The notes: generated by a model from the sequence alone, not told the origin. DNA of 64,000 nt from Mycolicibacterium tokaiense (GCF_010725885.1 NZ_AP022600.1:4464001-4528000); one strand, 5' to 3'. Shown: positions 51,318 through 61,367, counted from the stretch's first letter. Translations and numbers: made by a program.

Positions 51318-52250
51318 ATGGATGTCGTGCGTACCCCCGACGAGCGCTTCGCCGACTTGCCCGGCTACGACTTCGCCCCGCACTATGCCGACATCCCCAG
51401 CGGAACCGGTCGAACCCTGCGCGTGCACTACCTCGACGAAGGCCCGCCAGACGCCGACCCGATCCTGCTGATGCACGGTGAGCCGTCCTGGAGCTATCTC
51501 TACCGGCATATGATCGGCCCTCTGGTTGCCCACGGTCATCGTGTGGTGGCGCCGGACCTGGTGGGGTTCGGGCGCAGCGACAAGCCCACCGCGACAAGCG
51601 ACTACACCTACGCGCGTCACATCGGCTGGATGTCCTCCCTGCTCTTCGACACGCTCGAACTGCGCCGCATCACTTTCTTCGGCCAGGACTGGGGTGGCCT
51701 GATCGGACTGCGCCTGGTGACCGCACACCCGGAGCGCTTCGACCGGGTGATCGTGGCGAACACCGGGCTGCCCACCGGCGAATTCCCGCTCGGTGACGCG
51801 TTCGCTGCCTGGCAGAAGTTCTCCCAGGAGGTCCCGGACCTGCCCGTCGGCACCATCGTCAACGGCGGCTGCACCACCGACCTGCCCGCCGACGTCATCG
51901 CAGCCTACGACGCGCCGTTCCCCGACGACTCGTTCAAAGCCGGCGCCCGCGTCTTCCCCACCCTGGTTCCGACCACCACCGACGATCCCGAGTCTGCCGC
52001 CAACATCGCCGCGTGGGCGGTGCTGGCCACCTTCGAGAAGCCACTGCTGACCTGCTTCAGTGATCAGGACCCCATCACCCGCGGTGGTGAGCAGCTGTTC
52101 ACGACCAAGGTGCCCGGTGCGCAGGGGCAGCCGCATACCACCATCACCGGGGGCGGGCACTTCTTGCAGGAGGACCGAGGCGCCGAACTCGCCGAAGTGA
52201 TCGCAGAGTTCATCGCAGCGACACCCGTCGCGGGGCGCGCCGGTCGCTGA
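51318..52250 (+). CDS. Haloalkane dehalogenase (HLD-I, DhmA-like)
   Basis: A 310-residue alpha/beta hydrolase that would cleave carbon-halogen bonds of haloalkanes to alcohol and halide. HGEPSW (53-58) is the subfamily-I oxyanion element, GQDWGG gives nucleophile Asp124 and halide-binding Trp125, FSDQDP offers the acid (about Asp251) and GGGHFLQED the base His281. The N-terminal [11 protein letters not shown] and later [11 protein letters not shown] resemble mycobacterial DhmA (Rv2296). AGGAG precedes the ATG. Its promoter is probably TetR-controlled. Epoxide hydrolases of the same fold are an unlikely alternative. Confidence 0.9.
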   Translation: MDVVRTPDERFADLPGYDFAPHYADIPSGTGRTLRVHYLDEGPPDADPILLMHGEPSWSYLYRHMIGPLVAHGHRVVAPDLVGFGRSDKPTATSDYTYARHIGWMSSLLFDTLELRRITFFGQDWGGLIGLRLVTAHPERFDRVIVANTGLPTGEFPLGDAFAAWQKFSQEVPDLPVGTIVNGGCTTDLPADVIAAYDAPFPDDSFKAGARVFPTLVPTTTDDPESAANIAAWAVLATFEKPLLTCFSDQDPITRGGEQLFTTKVPGAQGQPHTTITGGGHFLQEDRGAELAEVIAEFIAATPVAGRAGR

Positions 52251-52311
52251 CGGGACGACCGTTCTGTTCCTTGGAGACGATGCCTATCGGGCGCCGCCAC
52301 GTTGCGTCGTC

Positions 52312-52317
52312 GATAAT
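52312..52317 (+). promoter_or_regulatory. -10 box for leaderless ppc transcript
   Basis: GATAAT in the context TCGTCGATAATCG, six bases before the ppc ATG, with no Shine-Dalgarno between them. It matches TATAAT at five of six positions. Confidence 0.55.
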
Positions 52318-52323
52318 CGACGC

Positions 52324-55116
52324 ATGGCAGAACCCGCGGAGACCGCCCTCGAACCGATCGGAGCCGTCCGTCGCACCCAGGTGGGACGGGAGGCGACCGA
52401 ACCGATGCGCGAGGACATCCGCCTGCTCGGTGCGATCCTGGGTGACACGGTGCGCGAACAGAACGGCGACGCGATCTTCGATCTGGTGGAGCGCGCCCGG
52501 GTGGAGTCGTTCCGGGTACGTCGCTCCGAGATCGACCGGGCGGAGCTGGCCGAACTGTTCGACGGGATCGACGCCGCGACGGCCATCCCGGTGATCCGGG
52601 CGTTCACCCATTTTGCGCTGCTGGCCAACGTCGCCGAGGACATCCACCGCGAGCGTCGGCGCGCGATCCACGTGGCGGCGGGGGAGCCGCCGCAGCGCAG
52701 CAGCCTGGCCGCCACCTACCTGAAGCTCGACGCGGCGGATCTGGATGCGTCGGCCGTCGTCGATGCGCTGACCGGGGCGCTGGTGTCGCCGGTGATCACC
52801 GCGCACCCCACCGAGACCCGCCGCCGGACCATCTTCGACACCCAGCACCGGATCACGGAGTTGATGCGGTTGCGCGCGGCCGGTATGACCGACGCCGGCG
52901 AACACAGCATCGACTTCGAACTGCGCCGCCAGATCCTGATGCTGTGGCAGACCGCGCTGATCCGGTTGTCGCGGTTGAAGATCCAGGACGAGATCGAAAC
53001 CGGGCTGCGGTACTACCCGGCGGCGTTCTTCGAGGTCATCCCGAGGGTCAATGCCGAAGTGCGCCAAGCGTTGCGGGCCCGCTGGCCCGAGGCCGAGCTG
53101 CTCGCCGAGCCGATCCTGCGGCCGGGTTCGTGGATCGGCGGTGATCGCGACGGCAATCCCAATGTCACCGCCGACGTGGTGCGACTGGCCACCGGCAGTG
53201 CCGCCTACACCGCCTTCGCGCACTACTTCAGCGAGTTGACGGCGCTGGAGGAAGAGCTGTCGATGTCGGCGCGGCTGGTGCGGATCAGTGCCGAGCTGAC
53301 CGAGCTCGCCGACATGTGCAACGAACCGGCCCGCGCCGACGAGCCCTACCGCCGCGCCCTGCGGGTGATCCACGCCCGTCTGACGGCCACCGCGGCGAAC
53401 ATCCTGGACCGTCAACCCGAACACCTGCTGGATCTGGGGATGGAAGCCTACGAGACACCGGGTGAGCTGCTGGCAGATCTGGATGTCGTCGACGCGTCCC
53501 TGCGCGCGGGCGGCAGTGCGCTGCTGGCCGACGACCGCCTGGCTCGGCTGCGAGAAGCTGTGCACGTGTTCGGTTTTCATCTGTCCGGGCTGGACATGCG
53601 GCAGAACTCGGAGATGCACGAGCAGGTGGTGGCCGAGCTACTGGCCTGGGCCGGTGTGCATCCCGACTACGCGTCGCTGCCCGAAGACGAGCGGGTGGCG
53701 CTGCTGGTCGCGGAACTGAGCACCCGACGGCCCCTGGTCGGCGAACACGCCGAGCTCTCGGAACTGGCACACAAGGAACTCGGCATCGTCAAGGCCGCGG
53801 CGCGTGCGGTGGCGGTGTTCGGGCCCGCCGCGGTGCCCAACTACATCATCTCGATGTGCCAGTCGGTCTCGGACATGCTGGAGGCCGCGCTGCTGCTCAA
53901 AGAGGCCGGCCTGCTGGATGCTTCGGAGGAGACGCCCTACAGCCCGGTGGGCATCGTTCCGCTGTTCGAGACCATCGACGACCTGCAGCGCGGCGCCTCG
54001 ATCATGCGCGACGTGCTGGGACTGCCGCTCTACCGGGCGCTGGTGCGCGCCCGCTGCGACAGCCAGGAGATCATGCTCGGTTACTCCGATTCCAACAAGG
54101 ACGGCGGCTACCTGGCCGCCAACTGGGCGTTGTACCGCGCGGAGCTGGAACTGGTGGAGATGGCTGCCGACACCGGGATCCGGATGCGGTTGTTCCACGG
54201 CCGCGGTGGCACCGTCGGCCGCGGCGGCGGACCCAGCTATGACGCCATCCTGGCGCAACCCCCCGGAGCGGTGCGGGGGTCGCTGCGCATCACCGAGCAG
54301 GGTGAGATCATCGCGGCCAAGTACGCCGAGCCGCGGACCGCGCACCGCAACCTCGAGACCCTGGTGGCGGCGACGCTGGAATCGACCCTGCTGGACGTCG
54401 AAGGGCTGGGTGACGACGCCGCACCGGCCTACGAGGTGCTCGACGACCTGGCTGCCCTCGCGCAGCGGGCTTACGCCGAATTGGTCCATGACACACCGGG
54501 TTTCGTGGACTACTTCAAGGCGTCCACCCCGCTCAGCGAAATCGGCGCGCTGAACATCGGCAGCCGTCCGACGTCGCGCAAGCCCACCACCTCCATCTCG
54601 GATCTGCGGGCCATCCCGTGGGTGCTGGCCTGGAGTCAGTCGCGGGTGATGCTGCCGGGGTGGTACGGCACAGGTTCGGCATTCGAGTCCTGGATCGCCG
54701 ACGGGGACGGGCGGCTGGAGGTGCTGCAGGACCTGTACCGGCGCTGGCCCTTCTTCCGGACGGTGTTGTCGAACATGGCGCAGGTGCTCGCCAAGGCGGA
54801 CATGGGCCTGGCGGCGCGGTACTCCGAGCTGGTGGACGACGTCGAACTGCGTCACCGCGTCTTCGACAAGATCCTGGCCGAACACGACCGCAGCATCGCG
54901 ATGCTCAAGGCCATCACCGGTCAGGACGACCTGCTGGCCGACAACCCGGCGCTGGCCCGGTCGGTGTTCAACCGCTTCCCGTACCTGGAGCCGCTGAACC
55001 ACCTGCAGGTGGAACTGTTGCGGCAGCATCGCTCCGGTGCCACCGATGAACGCGTCCAGCGGGGCATCCTGTTGACCATGAGCGGGCTGGCCACTGCGCT
55101 GCGCAACAGCGGGTAG
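52324..55116 (+). CDS. ppc: Phosphoenolpyruvate carboxylase
   Basis: Anaplerotic enzyme making oxaloacetate from PEP and bicarbonate. The 930-residue protein has all key motifs: [13 protein letters not shown] (catalytic His), [41 protein letters not shown] and the C-terminal ALRNSG. Full family length without gaps. It stands alone between the dehalogenase block and the iron-uptake locus. Confidence 0.97.
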   Translation: MAEPAETALEPIGAVRRTQVGREATEPMREDIRLLGAILGDTVREQNGDAIFDLVERARVESFRVRRSEIDRAELAELFDGIDAATAIPVIRAFTHFALLANVAEDIHRERRRAIHVAAGEPPQRSSLAATYLKLDAADLDASAVVDALTGALVSPVITAHPTETRRRTIFDTQHRITELMRLRAAGMTDAGEHSIDFELRRQILMLWQTALIRLSRLKIQDEIETGLRYYPAAFFEVIPRVNAEVRQALRARWPEAELLAEPILRPGSWIGGDRDGNPNVTADVVRLATGSAAYTAFAHYFSELTALEEELSMSARLVRISAELTELADMCNEPARADEPYRRALRVIHARLTATAANILDRQPEHLLDLGMEAYETPGELLADLDVVDASLRAGGSALLADDRLARLREAVHVFGFHLSGLDMRQNSEMHEQVVAELLAWAGVHPDYASLPEDERVALLVAELSTRRPLVGEHAELSELAHKELGIVKAAARAVAVFGPAAVPNYIISMCQSVSDMLEAALLLKEAGLLDASEETPYSPVGIVPLFETIDDLQRGASIMRDVLGLPLYRALVRARCDSQEIMLGYSDSNKDGGYLAANWALYRAELELVEMAADTGIRMRLFHGRGGTVGRGGGPSYDAILAQPPGAVRGSLRITEQGEIIAAKYAEPRTAHRNLETLVAATLESTLLDVEGLGDDAAPAYEVLDDLAALAQRAYAELVHDTPGFVDYFKASTPLSEIGALNIGSRPTSRKPTTSISDLRAIPWVLAWSQSRVMLPGWYGTGSAFESWIADGDGRLEVLQDLYRRWPFFRTVLSNMAQVLAKADMGLAARYSELVDDVELRHRVFDKILAEHDRSIAMLKAITGQDDLLADNPALARSVFNRFPYLEPLNHLQVELLRQHRSGATDERVQRGILLTMSGLATALRNSG

Positions 55117-55119
55117 GCC

Positions 55120-55147
55120 TTGATCTTTGGTTAGGCTGTTCTAACAT
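55120..55147 (+). promoter_or_regulatory. IdeR-type iron box inside the promoter of the siderophore-binding protein
   Basis: TTTGGTTAGGCTGTTCTAA (55126-55144) matches the IdeR consensus at 15 of 19 positions. It overlaps a promoter with TTGATC (55120-55125), a 16-base spacer and TAACAT (55142-55147). The GTG at 55154 lies six bases after the -10, so the mRNA may be leaderless. Confidence 0.75.
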
Positions 55148-55153
55148 CGAGTC

Positions 55154-56128
55154 GTGATGTCGAGCAGCCGAAGCGTCCTGCGCTTTTTCGCCGGTGTGGT
55201 GACGATGGTGCTGGTGATCACCGGGTGCGGTTCTGCGGAGAACTCCGCGAGCGAGGCCCCGGAGGGTGTCACCATCACCCACAAGTTCGGCGAGACCGTC
55301 GTCCCCGCCGACCCGCAGCGGGTGGTGACCGTCGGCTGGACTGACCAGGACTACGTGCTGCCCTTCGGTGTCGTGCCGGTGGCCAGCCGCGAGTTCTTCG
55401 AGGAGTACAACGATTACCCCTGGGTGCAGGAAGCCACCGGCGGCACGCCCATCCCGACCTGGGGCGCCGACGAGATCGACTTCGAAGCCATCGCTGCAGA
55501 GCGCCCCGACGTCATCTTCGCCATCTACGAGACCATCGATCAGCAGACCTACGACCGGCTTTCGCAGATCGCCCCGACGGTGGTCCAGTCCGCGGACTAC
55601 GCCGACGAGGAGACACCCTGGGATGTGCAGTTGCTGACCACCGGCACGGCGCTGGGCAAGGAGTCCGAAGCCCAGGATCTGGTGGCGCAGGTGCAGGGCC
55701 GTATCGACGAGGCCAAGACCGCCAACCCCGAGTTCGCCGGCAAGACGCTGGTGGTCGACTTCGGCCCGGAAAGCGGCGGGCACTGGCTGCTGCCGGAGAA
55801 CGACCCGCGCCGCTCCCTGTTCACCGCACTGGGTTTCGCCACACAGGACGTCGACGGTGATGTCAGCGAGGAGAAGCTGGACCTGCTCAACCGCGACGTG
55901 CTGTTCGTCAACGGCGCCACCAAGGAACAGATGCTGGCCTCGCCGGCCTTCGCGCGGCTGCCCGTGGTCACCCAGGACCGCACCCTCTACACCACTTTCG
56001 AGTCGAATCTCAGTGGCGCACTGACCTACAGCGGCCCCGACGCGCTGCTCTACGCCCTCGACGTGCTGACTCCGCAGCTGGCCAATGCCTTGAATGGCCG
56101 ACCCGTGGCGGATCTGGCCGACGCCTGA
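55154..56128 (+). CDS. Iron-siderophore ABC transporter substrate-binding lipoprotein
   Basis: A 324-residue FepB/FecB-type lipoprotein. Signal peptide ends at LVITG-C25; the two-lobed binding domain follows (HKFGETVVPADPQRVV, GADEIDFEAIAAERPDVI, WLLPENDPRRSLFTALGF). GTG 55154 or the ATG directly after it may start translation. An iron box upstream predicts induction under iron starvation. The transporter permeases and ATPase lie just downstream on the other strand. Whether it binds exochelin, carboxymycobactin or a foreign siderophore cannot be told. Confidence 0.9.
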   Translation: MMSSSRSVLRFFAGVVTMVLVITGCGSAENSASEAPEGVTITHKFGETVVPADPQRVVTVGWTDQDYVLPFGVVPVASREFFEEYNDYPWVQEATGGTPIPTWGADEIDFEAIAAERPDVIFAIYETIDQQTYDRLSQIAPTVVQSADYADEETPWDVQLLTTGTALGKESEAQDLVAQVQGRIDEAKTANPEFAGKTLVVDFGPESGGHWLLPENDPRRSLFTALGFATQDVDGDVSEEKLDLLNRDVLFVNGATKEQMLASPAFARLPVVTQDRTLYTTFESNLSGALTYSGPDALLYALDVLTPQLANALNGRPVADLADA

Positions 56129-56148
56129 GCGGGTCTAGACTCGACTGC

Positions 56149-56598
56149 ATGTCGGTGAGCGGATTCGCTGGGACCCGACCCCCGCGCGACGAGGTTTTGC
56201 TTCTGGGCCTCGTGGACTGGGTGCCGTTGGAGCGGATGCATCAGGCGGTCGTGGATGCCGATCCGGAGCGGCCGCCAGCGCAAACACAGCAACAGACGTT
56301 GAACCTGATCAATGACCTGGCCTCCGAGGGCCTGTTCACCATCGGAGATCTGACCGGTGAGGGTTCGCGTTTCGCGCCGTGGGCGATGACCATAGATCAA
56401 TCTCTGCAGCGCATTCGGGACGTCTACGTCGACGGCTTTGACAACCCCGATTACTGGTTCTGGTTCTGTTGGCTGGACCTCACCGAGCGCGGGCAGCGCC
56501 TCGCCCAGCCGCTGGAGGACTCCCTCACCGCCGCCGGCGCAGATACGGTGACGCCACCGGCACCACCAGCGGAGTCCCCGTCTGCGGATCGTCGATGA
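56149..56598 (+). CDS. Hypothetical protein, winged-helix-like
   Basis: A 149-residue protein not recognised as a known family. It shows a helical N-terminal half with NLINDLASEGLFTIGDL, a Trp-rich region (YWFWFCWLDLTERGQRLAQPL) that resembles the end of a winged-helix or phenazine-like fold, and a Pro-rich tail. TAGACT at 56136-56141 is seven bases before the ATG, suggesting leaderless expression. The tail overlaps the converging ATPase gene by 74 bases. Confidence 0.65.
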   Translation: MSVSGFAGTRPPRDEVLLLGLVDWVPLERMHQAVVDADPERPPAQTQQQTLNLINDLASEGLFTIGDLTGEGSRFAPWAMTIDQSLQRIRDVYVDGFDNPDYWFWFCWLDLTERGQRLAQPLEDSLTAAGADTVTPPAPPAESPSADRR

Positions 56599-57331
56599 TC
56601 TGGCAGGCCAACCCGTAGACCTCGGACACCAGCGCCTCGGTGATCACGTCCGTCGGATCACCTTCGGCGACAATGTGTCCGGCCTTCATGGCGATGATGT
56701 GGTCGGCGTAGCGGCAGGCGTGGTTCAGGTCGTGCAGCACCGCCACCACGGTGCGGCCCTGCTCACGGTTCAGGGCCGCGAACAGATCCAGCAGCTCGAC
56801 CTGGTGCGCGATGTCCAGATAGGTGGTGGGCTCGTCGAGCAGCAGCAGCGGGGTCTGCTGGGCGAGCACCATCGCCACCCAGACCCGCTGGCGCTGACCG
56901 CCGGACAGTTCGTCGACCAGCCGGGCCGACAGGGCCTCGACGTTGGTGGCGCGCATCGCGTCGGCCACCGCGGCTGCATCCTCGGCGGCCCACTGCCGCA
57001 ACACCTTCTGGTGCGGGAAGCGTCCCCGGGCCACCAGGTCGGCGACCGTGATGCCCTCCGGGGCGATGGAGGTCTGGGGGAGCAGGCCCAACCGTCGGGC
57101 CACTTCCACGGTGTGCAGGGTGGAGATGTCGGAGCCGTCCAGGATCACCTGTCCACCAGCGGGTTTGAGCAACCGCGCCAACCCCCGCAGCAGGGTCGAC
57201 TTGCCGCAGGCGTTGGGACCCACGATGGCGGTGATCCGACCGTCGGGGATGTCCACCGACAGGTCGGTGATGACGGTCGTGCGGTCGTAGCCGATGGTGA
57301 GGCGCTCGGTACGCAGACGGGGCACGGTCAT
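56525..57331 (-). CDS. Ferric-siderophore ABC transporter ATPase
   Basis: A 268-residue FecE/FepC-type ATPase. Walker A GPNACGKST (residues about 38-46), signature ELSGGQRQRVWVA, Walker B LLLLDEPTTYLD and the HDLNHACRYAD switch are complete. ATG 57331 overlaps the permease stop as ATGA. It powers the two FecCD permeases encoded immediately upstream. Confidence 0.95.
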   Translation of the reverse strand: MTVPRLRTERLTIGYDRTTVITDLSVDIPDGRITAIVGPNACGKSTLLRGLARLLKPAGGQVILDGSDISTLHTVEVARRLGLLPQTSIAPEGITVADLVARGRFPHQKVLRQWAAEDAAAVADAMRATNVEALSARLVDELSGGQRQRVWVAMVLAQQTPLLLLDEPTTYLDIAHQVELLDLFAALNREQGRTVVAVLHDLNHACRYADHIIAMKAGHIVAEGDPTDVITEALVSEVYGLACQIIDDPQTGTPLVVPVASPYLRRRR

Positions 57332-58368
57332 CGGCTCCTGGCTTGGGTGACGAGCAGGTAGATCAGGTAGGCGCCGCCCAGGGACACGGTGACGGCACCC
57401 ACCGGCAGTTCGGTGGCGAGCAGATGCTGGGCGAGCACGTCGCCGATCAGCAGCAGCACCGCACCCATGACCGCCGACGGCACCAGGCCCACTCCCGGGG
57501 TGGCGGTGAGGCGCCGCGCGATCTGCGGTGCCGCCAGCGCGATGAACGTGATGGGACCCGCTGCGGCGCAGGCAAAGGCGACCAGAGCGACGCCGGCTGC
57601 CAGGTACATCAACCGCACCCGCTCGGTGCGGACACCCAGTGCGCCCGCGGCGTCGTCGCCCAGCTGCAGGATCGGCAACTGCGGGCCCAGCGCCACCAGG
57701 GCTGCGCTCACCATCGCCACGCAGACGGCCATCGGCAGCACCTGCGCCCAACTCAGCCCGCTGAGCGTGCCCTGCTGCCACACCGACGCGGTGACGGCGG
57801 TGTGGAAGTCCAGCTTGATCACGATCCACTGGTTCACCGAGTTCAGCACGGCGCTGACGCCGATGCCGACCACGATCAGGCGATAGCCCGCCACCCCGTT
57901 GCGGTAGGACAGCGCGTAGACCAGCGCCGCGGTGAGCAGCGCACCCACCAGCGCGCCGCCGGCCACCGCGTAGTAGCCGACGCCGACGGTCGCCAGGACC
58001 GCCAGTGCACCGGTATAGGCACCGAAGTTGATCCCGATGATGTCGGGGCTGCCCAACGGATTTCGCGTCAGTGCCTGGAAGACGGCCCCGGACAGACCCA
58101 GCGCCGCCCCGACGAGCAGCGCCATCAACAACCGCGGCAGGCGCCACTGGAGAACCACCACCCGGTCGAAGGACGTGTTGGTACCGGCCAGCACACCGAG
58201 GACGTCGGCGGGTGCCACCGGGTACTTGCCGACGCCGACGGCGACGACGGCCAGCACCGCTGCGCCGGCCAGCAGGGCGCCCACCACCACGACCGCGCGC
58301 AGCGACATGCGCACCGACGCGCCGCCGAGGCGCACCACGCACTGGCGCCGGGCGAAAGCCACCGTCAT
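57328..58368 (-). CDS. FecCD-family ferric-siderophore permease (second subunit)
   Basis: A 346-residue permease with about nine or ten transmembrane helices. Conserved pieces are WRLPRLLMALLVGAALGLSG, TRNPLGSPDIIGIN and GPITFIALAAPQIARRLT, the last being the loop that contacts the ATPase. ATG 58368 overlaps the upstream permease stop as ATGA. The frame upstream of that start is a shadow of the other permease gene. Confidence 0.93.
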   Translation of the reverse strand: MTVAFARRQCVVRLGGASVRMSLRAVVVVGALLAGAAVLAVVAVGVGKYPVAPADVLGVLAGTNTSFDRVVVLQWRLPRLLMALLVGAALGLSGAVFQALTRNPLGSPDIIGINFGAYTGALAVLATVGVGYYAVAGGALVGALLTAALVYALSYRNGVAGYRLIVVGIGVSAVLNSVNQWIVIKLDFHTAVTASVWQQGTLSGLSWAQVLPMAVCVAMVSAALVALGPQLPILQLGDDAAGALGVRTERVRLMYLAAGVALVAFACAAAGPITFIALAAPQIARRLTATPGVGLVPSAVMGAVLLLIGDVLAQHLLATELPVGAVTVSLGGAYLIYLLVTQARSR

Positions 58369-59387
58369 GCCGCGCCCTGCCTGCGGATCAGCCAGATCAG
58401 CACCGGCGCACCCAGGAACGCCGTAACGATGCCCGCGGGGAGCTCGGCGGGCCGGATCACCACCCGGCCCACGATGTCGGCTGCTAATAGCAGAGCCGGC
58501 GCGACCACGGTCGCGTAGGCCAGGATCCAGCGCCAGTCGGGTCCGGTGAAGCGCCGTACCGCGTGCGGCACCATCAGCCCGATGAATCCGATGGGGCCTG
58601 CGCCGGCGGTGGCGGCGCCGGCCAGCAGGGTTACCGCGGCCAGGCTCAGCACCTGGGTGCGGACCACGGTGGCACCCATGCTCCTCGCCAGGTCGTCGCC
58701 CAGGGCGGTGACGTTCAGCGAGCGCGCCACCACCACACACAGGATCACCCCGGCCAGGATGAACGGGCTGATGGCCGCGGAGATGTCCAGGCCGCGGGCA
58801 TCCAGAGCCCCCGCGTCCCAGAACCGCATGTTGTCAAACGCCCGCGGATGGCGCAGGCGGACGGCGAAGGCGATGCCGTCGAGCACGGCGGCGACTGCGA
58901 CGCCGGACAGCAGTACCCGCACCGGGGTCGCCGCCCGGCGGCCTGTCATACCCACCAGGTACACCAGAACCATGGCGAACAAAGACCCGCCGAAGGCGAA
59001 CCAGATGTAGCCACCCACATCGCGCACACCGAAGAAGGCGATCGCACTCACCACGAACAGCGCTGCGCCGGAGTTGATTCCGAGGATCTCGGTGTCGGCC
59101 AGCGGATTGCGCCCCACTGCCTGGATGAGGGCGCCCGCCAAGCCGAGCGCCAGGCCGACCAGGAACGCCAGCACCGTGCGGGGAATCCGGAGATCGTGCA
59201 CGATCCACTGGTCCCCGATGTCGCGGTGGTCGGTGACGGCCTGCCACACCGTGCTCAGTGCGACGTTCTCGGTGCCGATGGTCAGGCTGGCCACACACAT
59301 CAGCGTCAGCACCACCACCGCGACGCCCAGCCCGAGGGCGCGGCGGTCGGTTGAGAGCTGGTGCGGGCGTGCTTCGGTAGTGGTCAG
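58365..59387 (-). CDS. FecCD-family ferric-siderophore permease (first subunit), probable CTG start
   Basis: A permease of about 340 residues, with HDLRIPRTVLAFLVGLALGLAG, GRNPLADTEILGIN and GPIGFIGLMVPHAVRRFTG. No ATG or GTG exists in frame between a distant TTG at 59534 (which would overlap the upstream gene by 151 bases) and the first transmembrane helix. CTG at 59387 would give a natural N-terminus (LTTTEARPHQL) and a CTGA overlap with the upstream stop, exactly like the ATGA/GTGA junctions around it. The start is therefore uncertain; the gene itself is not. Confidence 0.88.
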   Translation of the reverse strand: MTTTEARPHQLSTDRRALGLGVAVVVLTLMCVASLTIGTENVALSTVWQAVTDHRDIGDQWIVHDLRIPRTVLAFLVGLALGLAGALIQAVGRNPLADTEILGINSGAALFVVSAIAFFGVRDVGGYIWFAFGGSLFAMVLVYLVGMTGRRAATPVRVLLSGVAVAAVLDGIAFAVRLRHPRAFDNMRFWDAGALDARGLDISAAISPFILAGVILCVVVARSLNVTALGDDLARSMGATVVRTQVLSLAAVTLLAGAATAGAGPIGFIGLMVPHAVRRFTGPDWRWILAYATVVAPALLLAADIVGRVVIRPAELPAGIVTAFLGAPVLIWLIRRQGAA

Positions 59388-60184
59388 AGGCCGGCCCGTT
59401 CGAGCGCCTCGTCGAACTCCTCGAAGGCCACCTTGTCGCTCTTGCCGGCGGCCAAGGCCTGCTGGTAGATCGCCACCACGTCGTCGCTGACCAGTGCGAA
59501 CTGTGCATCCCAGGTCGCGGAGTCGACGCGCCAATAGCCGGTGACATCGAACCGCTCGATGCCCCAGCCGAGGCTGCGCAGGTATTTGCGCACGGCGCGG
59601 GACTCGGCGGCTTCCCCGGCGAACCAGCAGTAGCCGGTGCCGGCCGGCAGGGTCAGGTCACGGGTCAGAGTGGCGAGAGCGCTTGGTGCATGGCCGTTTC
59701 CGGTACCGACCGAGGAGGTGAGCGTGACATTCGGACGCTGCGGCAGGTAGTGCAGGTCGTCCTGGGCGGTGACTTCGGCGATCACCACCGTCGGCATCGC
59801 GGCGGGTAGGTTCTCGATGATGCGAGCACAGGCGGGCAGCCCCGACAAGTCGGTGACCAACAACTGCCAGTCGGTGTCGACGGGCGGTCGGTACCAGCTG
59901 CGGGCGTGGTCGAGGCCCACCCGGTCGCCGGGGTGGGCCTGCCGCGCCCAGGTGGTGCCAGGGCCAGTCGCATGCAGCACCACGTCGACGTCGATGCGGG
60001 CCCCGCGCTGGGCGCGCACAGAGTAGTTGCGACCCTCATCGGAGCCGGGGAAGTAGACGCCGACGGCCGAATCGGCTGCCGCGGTCACCGCCAACGCATC
60101 GGGGTCCTCGATGTCGAGCGTGATGCGCACCAGGCGAGTGCTCAGCGGGGTGGTCGCAACAACGGTGGCGTTCGAGAAGCTCAT
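59384..60184 (-). CDS. Siderophore-interacting protein (ferric-siderophore reductase)
   Basis: A 266-residue ViuB-like flavin-dependent reductase that frees iron from siderophores in the cytoplasm. RNYSVR (near residue 52) is the FAD-binding RxYSxR motif, TDLSGLPACARIIENLP begins the NAD-binding lobe and WFAGEAAESRAVRKYLRS is diagnostic. ATG 60184 is preceded by an iron box. It starts the minus-strand operon reductase-permease-permease-ATPase. Confidence 0.92.
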   Translation of the reverse strand: MSFSNATVVATTPLSTRLVRITLDIEDPDALAVTAAADSAVGVYFPGSDEGRNYSVRAQRGARIDVDVVLHATGPGTTWARQAHPGDRVGLDHARSWYRPPVDTDWQLLVTDLSGLPACARIIENLPAAMPTVVIAEVTAQDDLHYLPQRPNVTLTSSVGTGNGHAPSALATLTRDLTLPAGTGYCWFAGEAAESRAVRKYLRSLGWGIERFDVTGYWRVDSATWDAQFALVSDDVVAIYQQALAAGKSDKVAFEEFDEALERAGL

Positions 60185-60185
60185 C

Positions 60186-60204
60186 GATGGACAGGCTAAC
60201 CTAA
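60186..60204 (-). promoter_or_regulatory. IdeR-type iron box at the siderophore-interacting protein start
   Basis: Read on the minus strand, TTAGGTTAGCCTGTCCATC matches the quasi-palindromic IdeR consensus at 14 of 19 positions, with the left half perfect. It contains TAGCCT (60198-60193), a -10 box eight bases before the ATG, so repression would occlude the promoter and the transcript may be leaderless. Confidence 0.7.
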
Positions 60205-60228
60205 CCGCCGTATCGCAGCGGGCCCTGC

Positions 60229-60609
60229 CTAGAGACCGGTGCGCTGCCGGACCGCGCTGAGCATACCGCGCACCGCGCCCTCGGTGGCCGAGATGGGGGC
60301 CACCACGGCTTCGCCGACGCCGACAATGCGTTCCACCCGCTCGACGATGGACTCCAGCCGGTCGACGATGACCAGCAGCCGCGGCGCCAGCTCGTCGATC
60401 CGGCTGATGGTGGCGTTGAAGCGCTCCATGGTCGCGTCGAGGTTGTCGGTGGAGCTGTTCAGGTCCTCCAGCGTCTCGGCGAGACCGGCGAGCACGGCGT
60501 CGACCTGTCCCACCGTGACGTCGGCGTTGAGTGCGGCCTGAGCGAGCGTGCGCAGTCGTTGCTGCGCGGGACGCGGCGTGGCCGCCGTGCTGACGTCTCT
60601 GTCTGCCAT
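60229..60609 (-). CDS. Small coiled-coil protein (Rv1444c-like)
   Basis: A 126-residue, mostly helical protein with heptad-like repeats (LAETLEDLNSSTDNLDATMERFNATISRIDELAPRL and following). It lies just after pgl, as Rv1444c does next to devB in M. tuberculosis, 17 bases from the pgl stop. No catalytic motif. It may be a scaffold or surface-associated factor; function unknown. Confidence 0.78.
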   Translation of the reverse strand: MADRDVSTAATPRPAQQRLRTLAQAALNADVTVGQVDAVLAGLAETLEDLNSSTDNLDATMERFNATISRIDELAPRLLVIVDRLESIVERVERIVGVGEAVVAPISATEGAVRGMLSAVRQRTGL

Positions 60610-60626
60610 GCCGCCATTATGGCGGG

Positions 60627-61367
60627 CTACAGCTGGGACGCGGCTCCGGAATCCAGTAGCCAGACGGTTTTCTCCGAACCCACCGCGCCGGCGGCGGGCC
60701 AGTCCAGCGGGTCGGCACCGCCCAAGGCAGCAGCCACCGCCTCGGCCTTGCCGTCGCCGGACACCACCAGCCACACCTCGCGGGAGCGGGCCACCGCGGG
60801 GAAGGTCAAGGTGATTCGTCGCGGGGGCGGCTTGGGGCAGTCCTCGACGCCTACTACGAACCGGGACTTCTCCGCGGCCTCGACGGTGTGCGGGAACAGT
60901 GAGTTGACGTGGCCTTCCGGACCCATCCCCAGCAGGTGCACGTCGAAGCGCGGAGTGGGCTCACCGTCGGGGGCGTTGGCAGCGAGCACCTGCGCGTACG
61001 CCAGCGCCGCGGCGTCGATGTCGGCGCCGAACTCCCCGTCCGACGCCGGCATGGTGTGCACGTTGCGCGCCGGGATGTCGATGTGATCCAGCAGCGCCTC
61101 GCGGGCCTGCTTGTCGTTGCGCTCGTCATCGGACTCCGGGACGTAGCGCTCGTCGCCCCAGTAGAGGTGCACCTTGGACCAGTCGATGTCCGCGCCCGCC
61201 GAGCGGACCCGCTTGAGCAGCCCGATTCCGGTGCCGCCGCCGGTCAGGGCAATGGCGGCCTGGCCGCGTTGCGCCAGCGCCGCGGTGATGGCCGACACCA
61301 GCCGGTCGCCAGCTGCTGCGACCAGTTCGTCTGTGTCGCTGTACTTCTCGACGACAGTTTCGCTCAT
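60627..61367 (-). CDS. pgl: 6-phosphogluconolactonase
   Basis: A 246-residue lactonase of the oxidative pentose phosphate pathway (DevB). [15 protein letters not shown] (residues about 41-55), [11 protein letters not shown] and [16 protein letters not shown] (catalytic His) are diagnostic. ATG 61367 overlaps the opcA stop as ATGA. It hydrolyses the lactone made by the Zwf enzyme encoded two genes upstream. Confidence 0.95.
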   Translation of the reverse strand: MSETVVEKYSDTDELVAAAGDRLVSAITAALAQRGQAAIALTGGGTGIGLLKRVRSAGADIDWSKVHLYWGDERYVPESDDERNDKQAREALLDHIDIPARNVHTMPASDGEFGADIDAAALAYAQVLAANAPDGEPTPRFDVHLLGMGPEGHVNSLFPHTVEAAEKSRFVVGVEDCPKPPPRRITLTFPAVARSREVWLVVSGDGKAEAVAAALGGADPLDWPAAGAVGSEKTVWLLDSGAASQL

